Source: Monodelphis domestica (taxonomy: Eukaryota > Chordata > Mammalia > Didelphimorphia > Didelphidae). From it: a stretch of DNA of 64,000 nt. A program made the position numbers and the translations under genes. Below are positions 11,369-20,554 of this stretch, in pieces. The notes under the pieces were generated by a model. That model did no database searches. It was given only the letters and a program-made list of their open reading frames with translations, and had not been told where the DNA came from. The stretch's first letter is position 1. Every line of letters starts with the position of its first letter. Location: contig NC_077228.1 in assembly GCF_027887165.1 (NCBI RefSeq), positions 179,805,697 through 179,869,696 of the forward strand. Direction: 5' to 3'.

Positions 11369-11584
11369 GGAGAACTTTAGAGTTCTGTTACTAATTTGCT
11401 GTGTGACCTCAGGCATGCTATGAACCAACCTCTCTGCATTCAGTTTCTTCATTTATAAAATGAAAGGTCTGGACTCAACTAGGCACCATTGGACAACTTA
11501 CTCTGTGTCTTCTCCTTGCAGCATCATGATTTCTGCAGAGTACCAGCATTCTTTCAGTCATCGGGGCTTGCAACCTCTGAGGCA

Positions 11585-11745
11585 GGCAGAGTGGTGTAAG
11601 GATTTGGGCACCCACCTTGGAGTTGGGATGACCTGGGTTCAAATCCAACCCAGACTAGTGATGCTATCCCAATCAAGGCATTTAGCCTCTCCATTCCTCA
11701 ATTTCCTCATCTGTAAAATGAGGAGGTTAGACATGGAGACCTCTA
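11585..11745 (+). mobile_element. MIR-like SINE
   Basis: GGGATGACCTGGGTTCAAAT, TTCCTCATCTGTAAAATGAG and GGTTAGACATGGAGACCTCT. Confidence 0.75.
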
Positions 11746-12035
11746 AGCTTTCAAGCAATCACCAGACCTTCTCTCTGCTACCTCTTCAACATCTCCCACT
11801 TCCATCCCCTCTGCTCCACGTACATGCCCAGAACCCTTCCCCAATTTACTACTATGACCACCTAATTTGTCTCCCTGCCCTCAGTCTCTCTTCTCTCCTC
11901 CAAACAGCTGCCAAATCAATATATTCCTAAAGCATAAAGTGGCCCATGTCATGTCCCTGCTCAAGAAGCTTTCAAGGCTCCCTATTGCCCAAGACCAAAT
12001 ATAAACTCCTTTACTTGGCATTAAAAATACATTAT

Positions 12036-12231
12036 GAGAGGATAGCTGGGTGGCTCAATAGATTGAGAGCCAGACCTGAGATGGGAGGTTCAAATCTGGC
12101 CTCAGACACTTCCTAGCTATGAACAAGTCAATTGACCCCCATTGCCTAGCCCTTACCACTCTTCTGCCTGAGAACCAATACACAGTATTGATTATAAGAC
12201 AGAAGGTAAGGGTTTGGAAAAAAAAAAAAAG
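12036..12231 (+). mobile_element. Type A SINE inside L2
   Basis: Flanked by near-identical AAATACATTATG (12024-12035) and AAGTACATTATG (12234-12245), which fit a target-site duplication made by L1-type retroposition. Confidence 0.88.
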
Positions 12232-12243
12232 AAAGTACATTAT

Positions 12244-12446
12244 GGGGGCAGCTAGGTGGCTCAGTGAATTGAGAGCCAGACCTAGGAGGTGGGAGGTCTT
12301 ACTTTTAAATCTGGTCTCAGACACTTCTTGGCTGTGTGACCCTGGGCAAGTCACTTAACCCCCATCGCCTAGCCCTTACTGTTCTACTGCCTTGGAATCA
12401 GTGCTTAGTATTGATTCTAAGACAGATGGTGAGGGTTTAAAAAAAG
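12244..12446 (+). mobile_element. Type A SINE inserted next to the previous one
   Basis: Complete head GGGGCAGCTAGGTGGCTCAG, core and GATTCTAAGACAGATGGTGA tail; it has used the duplicated TACATTATG site. Confidence 0.88.
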
Positions 12447-12651
12447 AGTCTGCTATGATCTGGCTCTGTTTTCCCAAGCTTTCCCCCAGCCTCCTTTCTC
12501 TTCTTCAAGAATTCTGCACTCCAATTAGATTTGCCTGCTTGCTATTCCCCATACATGGCACATTCCATCCTCCTAATTTGTGCCTTGGCATAGGCTTTTT
12601 CCCATTCCTGGAATGTTTTCCCTCCTTATTGCTGCCTTTTGAAATCCCTAG

Positions 12652-12773
12652 TTAATAATAAAAATGATAATATGATCATTGCTAGCATTTAAATAGTGCT
12701 TCAAGGTTGGCAAAGCACTTTACAAACGTTATCTCATTTAATGTCGGGAAGTAGGTTCTATTATCTCCATTTT
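12652..12773 (+). mobile_element. MIR/THER1-like SINE fragment
   Basis: AAATAGTGCTTCAAGGTTGG and CACTTTACAAACGTTATCTC are a familiar dispersed therian motif; the rest was cut off by a type B SINE. Confidence 0.55.
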
Positions 12774-13023
12774 TTGTTGGTGTTCAGGACTTTTCAGTCA
12801 TGTCCAACTCTTTGTGACCCCATTTGGAGTTTTCTTGGCCAAAATCCTAGAGTGCTTTACCATTTCCTTCTCCAGCTCATTTTACAGATGAGGAAACTGA
12901 GGCAAGCAGCGTGAAGTGACTTGTCCAGGGTCACACAGCTGCTAAGAGTCTGAGGCTAGATTCAAACTCAGGTCTTTCTGAACTCAAAAGTCCAGCATCC
13001 TATCCAGTGAGCCACCTAGACGC
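12774..13023 (-). mobile_element. Type B SINE, full length
   Basis: TTGTGACCCCATTTGGAGTT, CAGATGAGGAAACTGAGGCA, GGTCACACAGCTGCTAAGAG and GAGCCACCTAGACG in minus-strand order. Confidence 0.92.
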
Positions 13024-13289
13024 TTCAGGACTCAGCTCAAAAGCCGCTTTCTTCGGGAGGACTATCTGGATGCCCCTAGTTGGTAACGATCTGCCTCTTC
13101 CCCCATCATTTTGTATTTATTCCAATTTGATTTTGTTTTTCTTTTTCTATTAACTTGACATATTCCCCGTAATAGAATGTAAGCGCTTGAGGGAAGGGAA
13201 TGTCTCAATTTTGTCATTATATTCCTGGTGCTTTGTACAATGTCAGGCATATAGTAGGTATTTAATAAATGCTGTTTATTGATTAACCT

Positions 13290-13397
13290 CATGTTTTTCA
13301 GTGAGCATTTATTAAGCACCTGCAGCTTACAAGAAATTAGAGATACAAAAGTTAACAAAAATAGTCCCTGCCCTCAAAGAGTTTACATTTTACTGGG
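13290..13397 (+). repeat. Dispersed therian repeat fragment (AGTCCCTGCCCTCAAAGAG type)
   Basis: Related fragments are seen at 48520-48600 and 58690-58760. I do not assign a family name. Confidence 0.5.
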
Positions 13398-13499
13398 GAA
13401 CCTACACTGTAGGTTACATCTTATTGCTTCCCACCATCCAGCTCCCCTCAGCTCTCCTCGTCCTCCTTTGGCTTCTTTTCCCTTTTATTCCTCCTGCTG

Positions 13500-13665
13500 T
13501 AAGATCTGGGAGCTGAAAGAGATCACTTAGTCTGTCTCCTCCATTTTACAGAAGGGGAAACCAAGGCCTGGGATTGGGGGAATGACTTGTTCACGGTCAT
13601 TTAATACTAAATAACAGAGGTGGAATTTGAACTCAGGTCTACTGACTCCAAATCTAGGTGTTATT
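13500..13665 (-). mobile_element. MIR-like SINE
   Basis: GATCACTTAGTCTGTCTCCT, TTTTACAGAAGGGGAAACCA and ATTTGAACTCAGGTCTACTG in minus order. 13670-14400 after it is unrecognised and GC-richer. Confidence 0.7.
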
Positions 13666-14404
13666 CTGTCTCCCAAATCCTTCTGCACACAAACCATGGA
13701 CTTTGGCAAATAATTGCTTTTGGGCTTTTGCAAGTTTGCCAAGAGAAATTTTTTTTTACAAATTTACAAATTAATTTTCTTTACAAAATTTTTTTGCAAA
13801 ATTTTACCTTGCTGGAAGTAAGAGTTCTTTCAGAAGAGTTTGAATGAAAAATAATAATCAATAATTAATATGTCCAAAAGATGCGCGAGTTCTCTCCTGC
13901 TCTCATAGAATTACAAGACCTCAGAGGTCATGGGATTATTTCAGGTTGACCTCTTGACCATCGGAGGCCAGTCCAAACGCACAGCGAGCCGGACACGACA
14001 GGTTCAAACTCGCTGATGCTGTGGGATAACCTCTGTGGCCCAGAGCTCCCTCTCCCCTGGGTAGAAGACAGCTCGTTGACCCAACCCTGGAACAGAACTC
14101 TCCGGTGGGCACCCAGCCATTTACACCCCACAAGGAGGCCCCGTCACCCCACTGGCCACCCTTTACCTCTTCCCTCTCCATCCTTCCTCCAGACGACTAA
14201 ATTCTAGTGTCACAACTAGAAACTAAAAGGAGGCGATCTCTCTTCCCCATGGAGACTGCCACGAGTCGGAGTCCTGCAGGATGGAGGAGGACTTTTCGTT
14301 GGATTATAATGGAAATGGGGCCTTGAGACTGGACAGAGCCAGGAAGCCCAAAGATTCCCCGGCGATTCGAGGCGTCTGGTGTGTGGTTGTGAACGGTGTG
14401 TAAA

Positions 14405-14560
14405 TAATAACTATTGGAAACTCACCGTGGAGAGTAAATGGAGATAGAGGCAAAGTAGGTGAAATGATTTGCTGAAAATCACAAAATAAGTTAGAGATGG
14501 ATCCAGGCCCAGAATCTTGATCTCCTGACTAACAATTCCAGGCTCTTTCTACCTCTCCAA
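14405..14560 (-). mobile_element. MIR-like SINE, diverged
   Basis: GAAATGATTTGCTGAAAATC, GGATCCAGGCCCAGAATCTT and CAGGCTCTTTCTACC are in the expected order. Confidence 0.45.
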
Positions 14561-15061
14561 GATATCCTCTTTCCCTACAAGAACACTCCCTGATGCCAAA
14601 TGTTTCTGGTTTATCTCGTTGGCAAAATTGCTGCTTTTCCTGTCTATTTCCCAATGTAAGAAGCAAAATGGGATTCCCCAATGGTGAATAATTAAGTTTG
14701 AGAGTTCTCCAGTTTGAGAGATCCATCATGGCAGAACGGGAGATCTGGACCTTGCCACTCCCATACCCAACTATTTATATAGTTCATTTATTTTTTGTTA
14801 TGAATCTGACAAACATCAACCAACACAAACATTTCCACATATAAAAAATAGAGAGAATTACATATCAAATTGTGAATCTTTATTAAGTCCAGCTTGGATA
14901 TGGTATATATGAAATTTAACAGGATAAGTAATACCAATACTCTCCTGTTTTTCCATGTCTCCTTCTGAACTTCCTTCCATTGTCTGTCTTTTAATGTATC
15001 ATTAACACTTTTTCTTGGCATTACTATCCCTGCACTTTTCCAAGTCTCTACCCTCTACCCA

Positions 15062-15262
15062 TTGTAAAAAAATAAGCTTACTCTTTCTTACAAACTCTCT
15101 GTCCTAGTAACAACTCTAAGAAGAGTGGCAAGGGTTAGGCAAATGGGGTTAAGTGACTTGTCCAAGGTCACACAGCTAGGAAATGTCAGAGATCACATTG
15201 AAACCCAGGTCTTCCAGAGTCTTGGCCTGACTCTAGCCACTGTGCCACCTGTTGGCCCCACA
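15062..15262 (-). mobile_element. Type A SINE, diverged
   Basis: AAGAGTGGCAAGGGTTAGGC, TCCAAGGTCACACAGCTAGG and a weak head GTGCCACCTGTTGGCCCCAC. Confidence 0.8.
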
Positions 15263-15689
15263 AAGGAGTTTAAATATAGTCAAGCAAAACAAATCCAATC
15301 ATTAGTAATGTCTGAAAAAAGAAGTCTCATCCCGCACTTACAGTATCTCTGCCAACAGGTAGGAAATATGCTCCCCAAAAGCCCTTCTGGAGGCACGGCT
15401 AACCAGAGCATTGATCAGAGTTCTTAGATCTCTCAGAGTTGCTCTCCTTTATAATACTGTAGTCATTGTATAAATTGTCTTCTTGGCTCTGCTCACTACA
15501 GTCTGGACCAGTCCATAAAGGTCAAAGCCATGTCTGCATCCATCCCTTTCAATATTTCATATCAAGCAGTAATTATTAGTTATTAGGTTCACATACCATA
15601 ATTTATTAGACATTCTCTAATCGATGGGTACCTTACTTTGTTTTTCAGCTTTTTTCTTCAACAAAAAAAAAATTATTATCCTCAACATT

Positions 15690-15785
15690 TTTAGCACCTA
15701 GCTCCTAGAGTGGTGCAGATTGAATGAGATAATACTTGTAAAGAGCTCTGCAGACCTTAATGTTATATGTAAATGTTAGTTGATG
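15690..15785 (+). mobile_element. MIR/type C SINE tail fragment
   Basis: TTGAATGAGATAATACTTGT and AAAGAGCTCTGCAGACCTTA match the tail of the element at 46-306. Confidence 0.6.
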
Positions 15786-15935
15786 TATAACCCAGATCAA
15801 ATTGCTTATCATCTCCGAGAAAGGCAAGGGAAGGAAGGAAGGAAGACAATTTGGATCCTATAATTCAGAAAACATACATTGAAAATTGTTATTACATGTA
15901 ATTGGGAAAATAAAATATCTTTGAATAAAAAAAGA
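15786..15935 (+). mobile_element. L1 3' end, plus strand
   Basis: ATAACCCAGATCAAATTGCT, a G/A-rich patch, GAAAATTGTTATTACATGTA and AATTGGGAAAATAAAATATC are the usual end of one marsupial L1 type. It lies inside the minus-strand L1 and ends near a (CA)n. Confidence 0.75.
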
Positions 15936-16180
15936 ACACACACACACACAAAAACAACTGCTAGCTAATCTATTCCTTCTGTGTTTCCTTTAGGGGAATA
16001 TGCCCAGGAGTGGTATCACTGGGTCAAAATTGTTTGCCCAGTTCAGTGATTGGGGGGGGGAGGGAGGAGATTTCCAAATCACTTTCCAAAATGGTTTGAC
16101 TAATTTGTAGTTTGCTAATGTGCCTCTATTACCATAGCCACCCAAATGATTGGCATTTTCCTTTCTCTTTCTCTTTCTCT

Positions 16181-16352
16181 TTCCTTCCTTCCTTCCTTCC
16201 TTCCTTCCTTCCTTCCTTCCTTCCTTCCTTCCTTCCTTCCTTCCTTCCTTCCTTCCTTCCTTCCTTCCTTCCTTCCTTCCTTCCTTCCTTCCTTCCTTCC
16301 TTCCTTCCTTCCTTCCTTCCTTCCTTCCTTCCTTCCTTCCTTCCTTCCTTCC
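16181..16352 (+). repeat. (TTCC)n array, first copy (about 43 units)
   Basis: Pure tetranucleotide repeat, the left partner of the duplication described in Part 2. Confidence 0.97.
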
Positions 16353-16353
16353 T

Positions 16354-16836
16354 CTGATTTGCCAGTATGTCAGGTGTGGAACCTCAAAGTTATTTTAATT
16401 TGATTTTTCTTAATAGTGATTATAGTTGCTGATAGTTTACATTTCTTTTGAGAGCTTGTTTATTCGTTTGCCTTGACCTCTTATCTACTGGGGAATGGCT
16501 CTTCTTTCCTTCTTTCCTTCCTTCCTTCCTTCCTTCCTTCCTTCCTTCCTTCCTTCCTTCCTTCCTTCCTTCCTTCCTTCCTTCCTTCCTTCCTTCCTTC
16601 CTTCCTTCCTTCCTTCCTTCCTTCCTTCCTTCCTTCCTTCCTTCCTTCCTTCCTTCCTTCCTTCCTTCCTTCCTTCCTTCCTTTCTCTGATTTGCCAGTA
16701 TGTCAGGTGTGGAACCTCAAAGTTATTTTAATTTGATTTTTCTTAATAGTGATTATAGTTGCTGATAGTTTACATTTCTTTTGAGAACTTGTTCATTCGT
16801 TTGCCTTGACCTCTTATCTACTGGGGAATGGCTCTT
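16354..16836 (+). repeat. Tandem duplication with a period of 333 bp
   Basis: 16354-16503 and 16687-16836 are 150-bp copies of the same L1-derived sequence with two differences seen, separated by the second (TTCC)n array. Confidence 0.93.
16514..16683 (+). repeat. (TTCC)n array, second copy (about 42 units)
   Basis: Pure tetranucleotide repeat of almost the same length as the first. Confidence 0.97.
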
Positions 16837-16889
16837 GTTCTTATATATTTCAACTAATTCCCAATTAATCATAGATAGCAGACATTTTT

Positions 16890-16974
16890 TTTTTAATAAC
16901 TCTTATCTTCCATCTTAGAATCAATACTGGTTCTGGCCTGGTTCTGAATCCCCTGAGTCACCCAGCTGCCTCTA
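16890..16974 (-). mobile_element. Type A SINE, internally deleted
   Basis: AACTCTTATCTTCCATCTTA plus the head GAGTCACCCAGCTGCCTC. The word CAGACATTT stands on both sides. Confidence 0.75.
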
Positions 16975-16984
16975 GTACAGACAT

Positions 16985-17302
16985 TTCTTTTTTTTTTCTT
17001 AATTTTATTTTTAAGTATTTTCCACATTTACATGATTCATTTTCTTTCCCTTCCCCCTTCCAGAGCCGACAAGCAATTTCACTGGGTTGTACAAATGTTA
17101 TCACTTGATACCTATTTCTATATTATTCGTTTTTGCTATAGAGTGGTTTCTTAAAGCCTAAACCCCAAATCACATACCCATATATACATGTGATAAGTGA
17201 TGCCATGTTTTGCTTTTGCATTTCTACTCCCATAGTTCTTTCTCTCAATGTGGACAGCATTCTTTCACATGAATCCTTCAGGAAGTGTCCTGGCTAGTCT
17301 CA
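16985..17302 (-). mobile_element. L1 3' end of a second type, minus strand
   Basis: ATTTTCCACATTTACATGAT, GACAAGCAATTTCACTGGGT and CCCATAGTTCTTTCTCTCAA run in the order of a minus-strand copy; CAGACATTT recurs at its right edge (about 17304). Confidence 0.75.
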
Positions 17303-17575
17303 GCAGACATTTTTTTTTGTTTGTTAGTTTGATTATTTGTTTTTTAAACCCTAACCTGTTCCATAGATCAACTTTTCTATTTTTTAAAACAATTGCTTTG
17401 TAAAAGAGTTTCAGATTTGATTCTGCTGAACTCCATTTCCTTCCCACTTTCTTTTTTCCATTACTACTCTTGAGGTTCTTCAGCTTTTATTTCACTCGAT
17501 GAATGTTCTTATTTTTAATTCTACAAAGTCATCCTTTGATTGCTGTGGTAGTGAATGTATAAATTAATTTCGTAT

Positions 17576-17985
17576 TTTCATTATAAATATTGCAGCAGGG
17601 CCTAATCACAGGCAGCCTTCTCCAACATTCCAGGAAGTGATCATGACATGGTGGGTCCAGTGGGAAGGAGTCCACCATTGAGTAGCCCCAAAGAGGGCGC
17701 TTTCCATTTCCAGGGGAGTCCAGGTCTCAGAAGTTTTCTATGGAGTTAAGTGCTTCCCACATCTGGGGGAAACTAGTCACACCCTAAACCGAAGCTTGAC
17801 TTTGGAGATTTTCCCTGAGTCGCCCTAGGTGGGGGCACGCTAAGCTGGAGGACAAAAGAACTCTTCTGGTTCAGGTGCTCAGGCTCAAAGCTAGTCCGTG
17901 TGAGCCCAGAATTGGGGGGCTCTGGGACATGGGCTATGTTTATATAATCAAATTGTCTTCTTTTCTCTTTTTTTTCACCTCTATT
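17576..17985. other. No gene or repeat recognised
   Basis: Includes GC-richer sequence near 17640-17900 without any supported feature. Confidence 0.4.
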
Positions 17986-18050
17986 CCTCATCTAGTTATA
18001 AAATTTTCCCGCGGCATCTCAAACTCAACATTTCTCAAAGCAAACTCATT

Positions 18051-18299
18051 AGCTAGGTCGCACAACAATAGAACACTGGGCTTGGAATCAGGAAAATCTG
18101 CTTTCAAATTTGGCCTCAGACACTCACTAGCTGCACAAGTCACTTCACTGCTGTCTGACTCAGTTGCCTCAACTGTAAAATAGGGATAATAAGAGCACCT
18201 ACCTTCCAGGGTTGTTGTAAGGATAAACTGAGAAATTTGTGACGTGTTTAGTGTACAATGTCTGGCACATTAGTAGGTGCTTAATAAATGTCTATTCCC
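18051..18299 (+). mobile_element. Type C SINE (MIR/THER1-like)
   Basis: Head, core (TCACTAGCTGCACAAGTCAC), ACTGTAAAATAGGGATAATA and TTAGTAGGTGCTTAATAAAT. Confidence 0.85.
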
Positions 18300-18366
18300 T
18301 TTTTTTTCTCCCTTTCTCTTCCCTTCACAAAAGGCCCTTCTCCCCAACTTTTCTATTTTTATTTAT

Positions 18367-18570
18367 TTTATTTTTTTAAACCCTTACCTTCCGTCTTAGA
18401 ATCAATACTGAGTATTGGTTCCAAGGCAGAAGATCAGTAAGGGCTAGGCAATGGGGGTCAAGTGACTTGCCCAGGTCACACAGCTACGAAGTGTCTGAGG
18501 TCAGATTTGAACCCAGGACCTTCCGTCTCTAGGCCTAGTTCTCAATCCACTGAGCCATCCAGCTGCCCTC
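18367..18570 (-). mobile_element. Type A SINE, full length
   Basis: AAACCCTTACCTTCCGTCTT to GAGCCATCCAGCTGCCCTC, with an A/T-rich tail at the left edge. Confidence 0.92.
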
Positions 18571-18685
18571 ATTTTCTATCTTTATTAAGGTCACCACCAT
18601 GTCTCTGGTTATCCAGGTTCCCAGTTTCAGTCATCCTCAGCTCCCTCATCCCACACATCCAACCAGTTGTCCAATCTTGTCATTT

Positions 18686-18907
18686 CATTTTATTTCATTT
18701 TATTATTTATTTATTTTAGGCCCTTACCTTCCATCTTGGAATCAATACTGTGTATTCACTCCAAGGCAGAAGAGGGGTAAGGGCTAGGCAATGGGGGTCA
18801 AGTGACTTGCCCAGGGTCACACAGCTGGGAAGTGTCTGAGGCCAGATTTGAATCCAGGACCTCCAATCTCTGGGTCTGACTCTCAATCCACTCTACCCGG
18901 CTGCCCC
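18686..18907 (-). mobile_element. Type A SINE with clear target-site duplication
   Basis: The 15-base word CCAATCTTGTCATTT occurs at 18671-18685 and again at 18908-18922, exactly flanking the element and its T-rich tail. This is a clean case of retroposition into L2. Confidence 0.95.
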
Positions 18908-19142
18908 CCAATCTTGTCATTTTCATGTCCAATTTCTTGCCTACATCCCCTCCTCTCCATTCACCACAGTCCCTACTTTAGTTCAGGCCCTCATTACCTC
19001 TTTCTAGATTATTACAATAACTTCCTAAATGGTTTCCCCATTTCAAGTCCCCATAGCCCACTCCAATTCATTCTCTACTTGGCCGCCAAAGCACGGTCTA
19101 ACCCTTGTCGCGCTCCGGCTCTGCTCAACAAACTCTTCTGTG

Positions 19143-19371
19143 GTTGTTCGGTCACTTTCACTCCTCTCCAACGCTTCGTGACCCCATTTGGGGTTTTCTT
19201 GGCAGAGATATTGGAGCGGTTTGCCATTCCCTTCTTTGTCTCATGACAGATGGTGAGACTGAGGCAAACAGGGTTAAGGGATTTGCCCAGTTGTGAGCGA
19301 GGCTGGATTTGAACTCAGGACAACGAGCCTTCCTGATACCAAGCCCAGTGCTCACTCTCCTGCCACAGCTG
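19143..19371 (-). mobile_element. Type B SINE
   Basis: TTCGTGACCCCATTTGGGGT, GCGGTTTGCCATTCCCTTCT and GATTTGAACTCAGGACAACG. Confidence 0.88.
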
Positions 19372-19690
19372 GTTCCCTGCTATCTTTAGAGCCTGTTTTG
19401 CATTTACCGCCCTTTGCTAACTTCATCTTGTCCTCCCTGTGACATCCCCGTTCTTCATCTCTACCCATACTTAAAGGCCAGGTAAACTGCCTACTTGCCG
19501 TTTCTCACACACCGCACTCCTGTCCTGTCTCAATGCCTGCCTTTCTACTGACCATCTGCCATGCCTGGAACGTTCTCCAGCTTCGCTTCTGCCTCTAAAA
19601 TCCTTTCTTCGGCTCCGGCTGCAAGAGACCTTTTCTGATGAGCTGCTGGAATCTGACTATTTTTTCCGTTTTATTTTTGTGTGTTTTTTC

Positions 19691-19903
19691 ATTTTTATTT
19701 TATACGGATCTTCTTTCACAGCATGACCAACGTGGAGATATTTCTTGCACGATCACACACGGATAGCCCTCGGTCAAGTTGCTCGCCCTCTCAGGGAGGA
19801 GGTAGAAAGAGGAAGGAAAAGAACATGAAACTCAAAAATTTTGAAAATGAATGTTAAAATTGTTATTCCATGGAATTGGGGGAAATATTGTATTAAGTTT
19901 TAA
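19691..19903 (+). mobile_element. L1 3' end, plus strand
   Basis: TTCTTTCACAGCATGACCAA, a purine patch, GAAAATGAATGTTAAAATTG and GGAATTGGGGGAAATATTGT. Severely 5' truncated, as is usual for L1. Confidence 0.75.
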
Positions 19904-20017
19904 AAGGGGCTTTTCCTGGTTTCCCCAGAAACTGCCTTTCTACACAAGGTTACCTTGGAATGCTTGGCATGTGATTTATATATGAACATAGACACACACA
20001 CATCTACATACTGCCTC

Positions 20018-20545
20018 CTCCATTGAAATGTACGCTCCTTTTTTCTTTTTAAACCCTTTCCATCTGTCTTAGAATCAATACTAAATATTGGTTCCAAGGC
20101 AGAAGAGAGATAGGATTAGGCAATAGGATCAAATGATTTACGCAGGGTCACACAACTAGATGTGTCTTAGGTCAGATTTGAACCCAGCACCTCCCATCTT
20201 CAGATCTGGCTCTCAATCTACTGAGACACCTCACTGCTCCACATAAGCTCATTTGGGTTAAGAATTGATTTACTTTTCTCACTAAATCTCTAGAACTTAG
20301 ACATATAGTAGATGTTTAATAAGTGCTTCTCCATTGATTGATGGTCCCTTAAATTCATTCCTTCTCCTAACTCCCCCATTTCTGCCAGGGGAACCATTCT
20401 CTTTTTAGTCACCCAGGTTTGTGGCTTCTGAGAAAGCCTTACCCTCCCTCCCTGCTCCCTACCCACTCCAAATTCAATTGCTTGCCAGGTCTTACTGATT
20501 TTTATCTCCACAACATTTTTCACATCTATCCCTTTCTTTATTTTT
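20018..20545 (+). mobile_element. L2 3' end fragments
   Basis: TTGAAATGTACGCTCC then, after a SINE, CATAAGCTCATTTGGGTTAA and TAGTAGATGTTTAATAAGTG; 20346-20545 reads like a second L2 piece (TTGCCAGGTCTTACTGATTT). Confidence 0.6.
20042..20240 (-). mobile_element. Type A SINE
   Basis: AAACCCTTTCCATCTGTCTT, GGGTCACACAACTAGATGTG and CTGAGACACCTCACTGCTCC, splitting the L2 end. Confidence 0.88.
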
Positions 20546-20554
20546 TTAAACTCC

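Larger units (their letters stand above)
11005..11480 (+). mobile_element. MIR-like SINE, split by two minus-strand type A SINEs
   Basis: The left part has GAGCGCTGGACTGAGAGTCA (to about 11075) and the right part has CTGTGTGACCTCAGGCATGC and TTCATTTATAAAATGAAAGG (11370-11480). The words CAGAGTTCT and TTAGAGTTCT on the two sides look like the duplicated target. Confidence 0.7.
11760..13285 (+). mobile_element. L2 LINE 3' end in three pieces
   Basis: The pieces 11760-12035, 12447-12655 and 13024-13285 continue one another: CCAAATCAATATATTCCTAA with CTATTGCCCAAGACC; ATTCCTGGAATGTTTTCCCT; and AGAATGTAAGCGCTTGAGGG with ATAGTAGGTATTTAATAAAT. It is an old element broken up by the younger SINEs listed next. 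Frames through it are decayed. Confidence 0.75.
14780..17575 (-). mobile_element. L1 remnants, minus strand, repeatedly interrupted
   Basis: Pieces at 14780-15060, 15265-15680, 15960-16180, 16354-16503, 16687-16883 and 17312-17575 resemble marsupial L1 ORF2 to 3' end in reverse (for example TTGGCTCTGCTCACTACAGT, CATTCTCTAATCGATGGGTA, CTTATCTACTGGGGAATGGC). It is broken by SINEs, another L1 end and (TTCC)n arrays, and may comprise more than one original insertion. Confidence 0.6.
17990..19690 (+). mobile_element. L2 LINE, 3' half, in five pieces
   Basis: 17990-18050 (GCATCTCAAACTCAACATTT), 18300-18366, 18571-18685, 18923-19142 (CCAATTCATTCTCTACTTGG, GCCGCCAAAGCACGG) and 19372-19690 (CATGCCTGGAACGTTCTCCA) follow the L2 order. 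Four SINEs split it. It is ancient and not coding now. Confidence 0.75.

Noticed and set aside
16112-16736. SFLP-repeat frames over the (TTCC) arrays
   Set aside because: A 4-base repeat without stops is open in several frames; it has no coding meaning.
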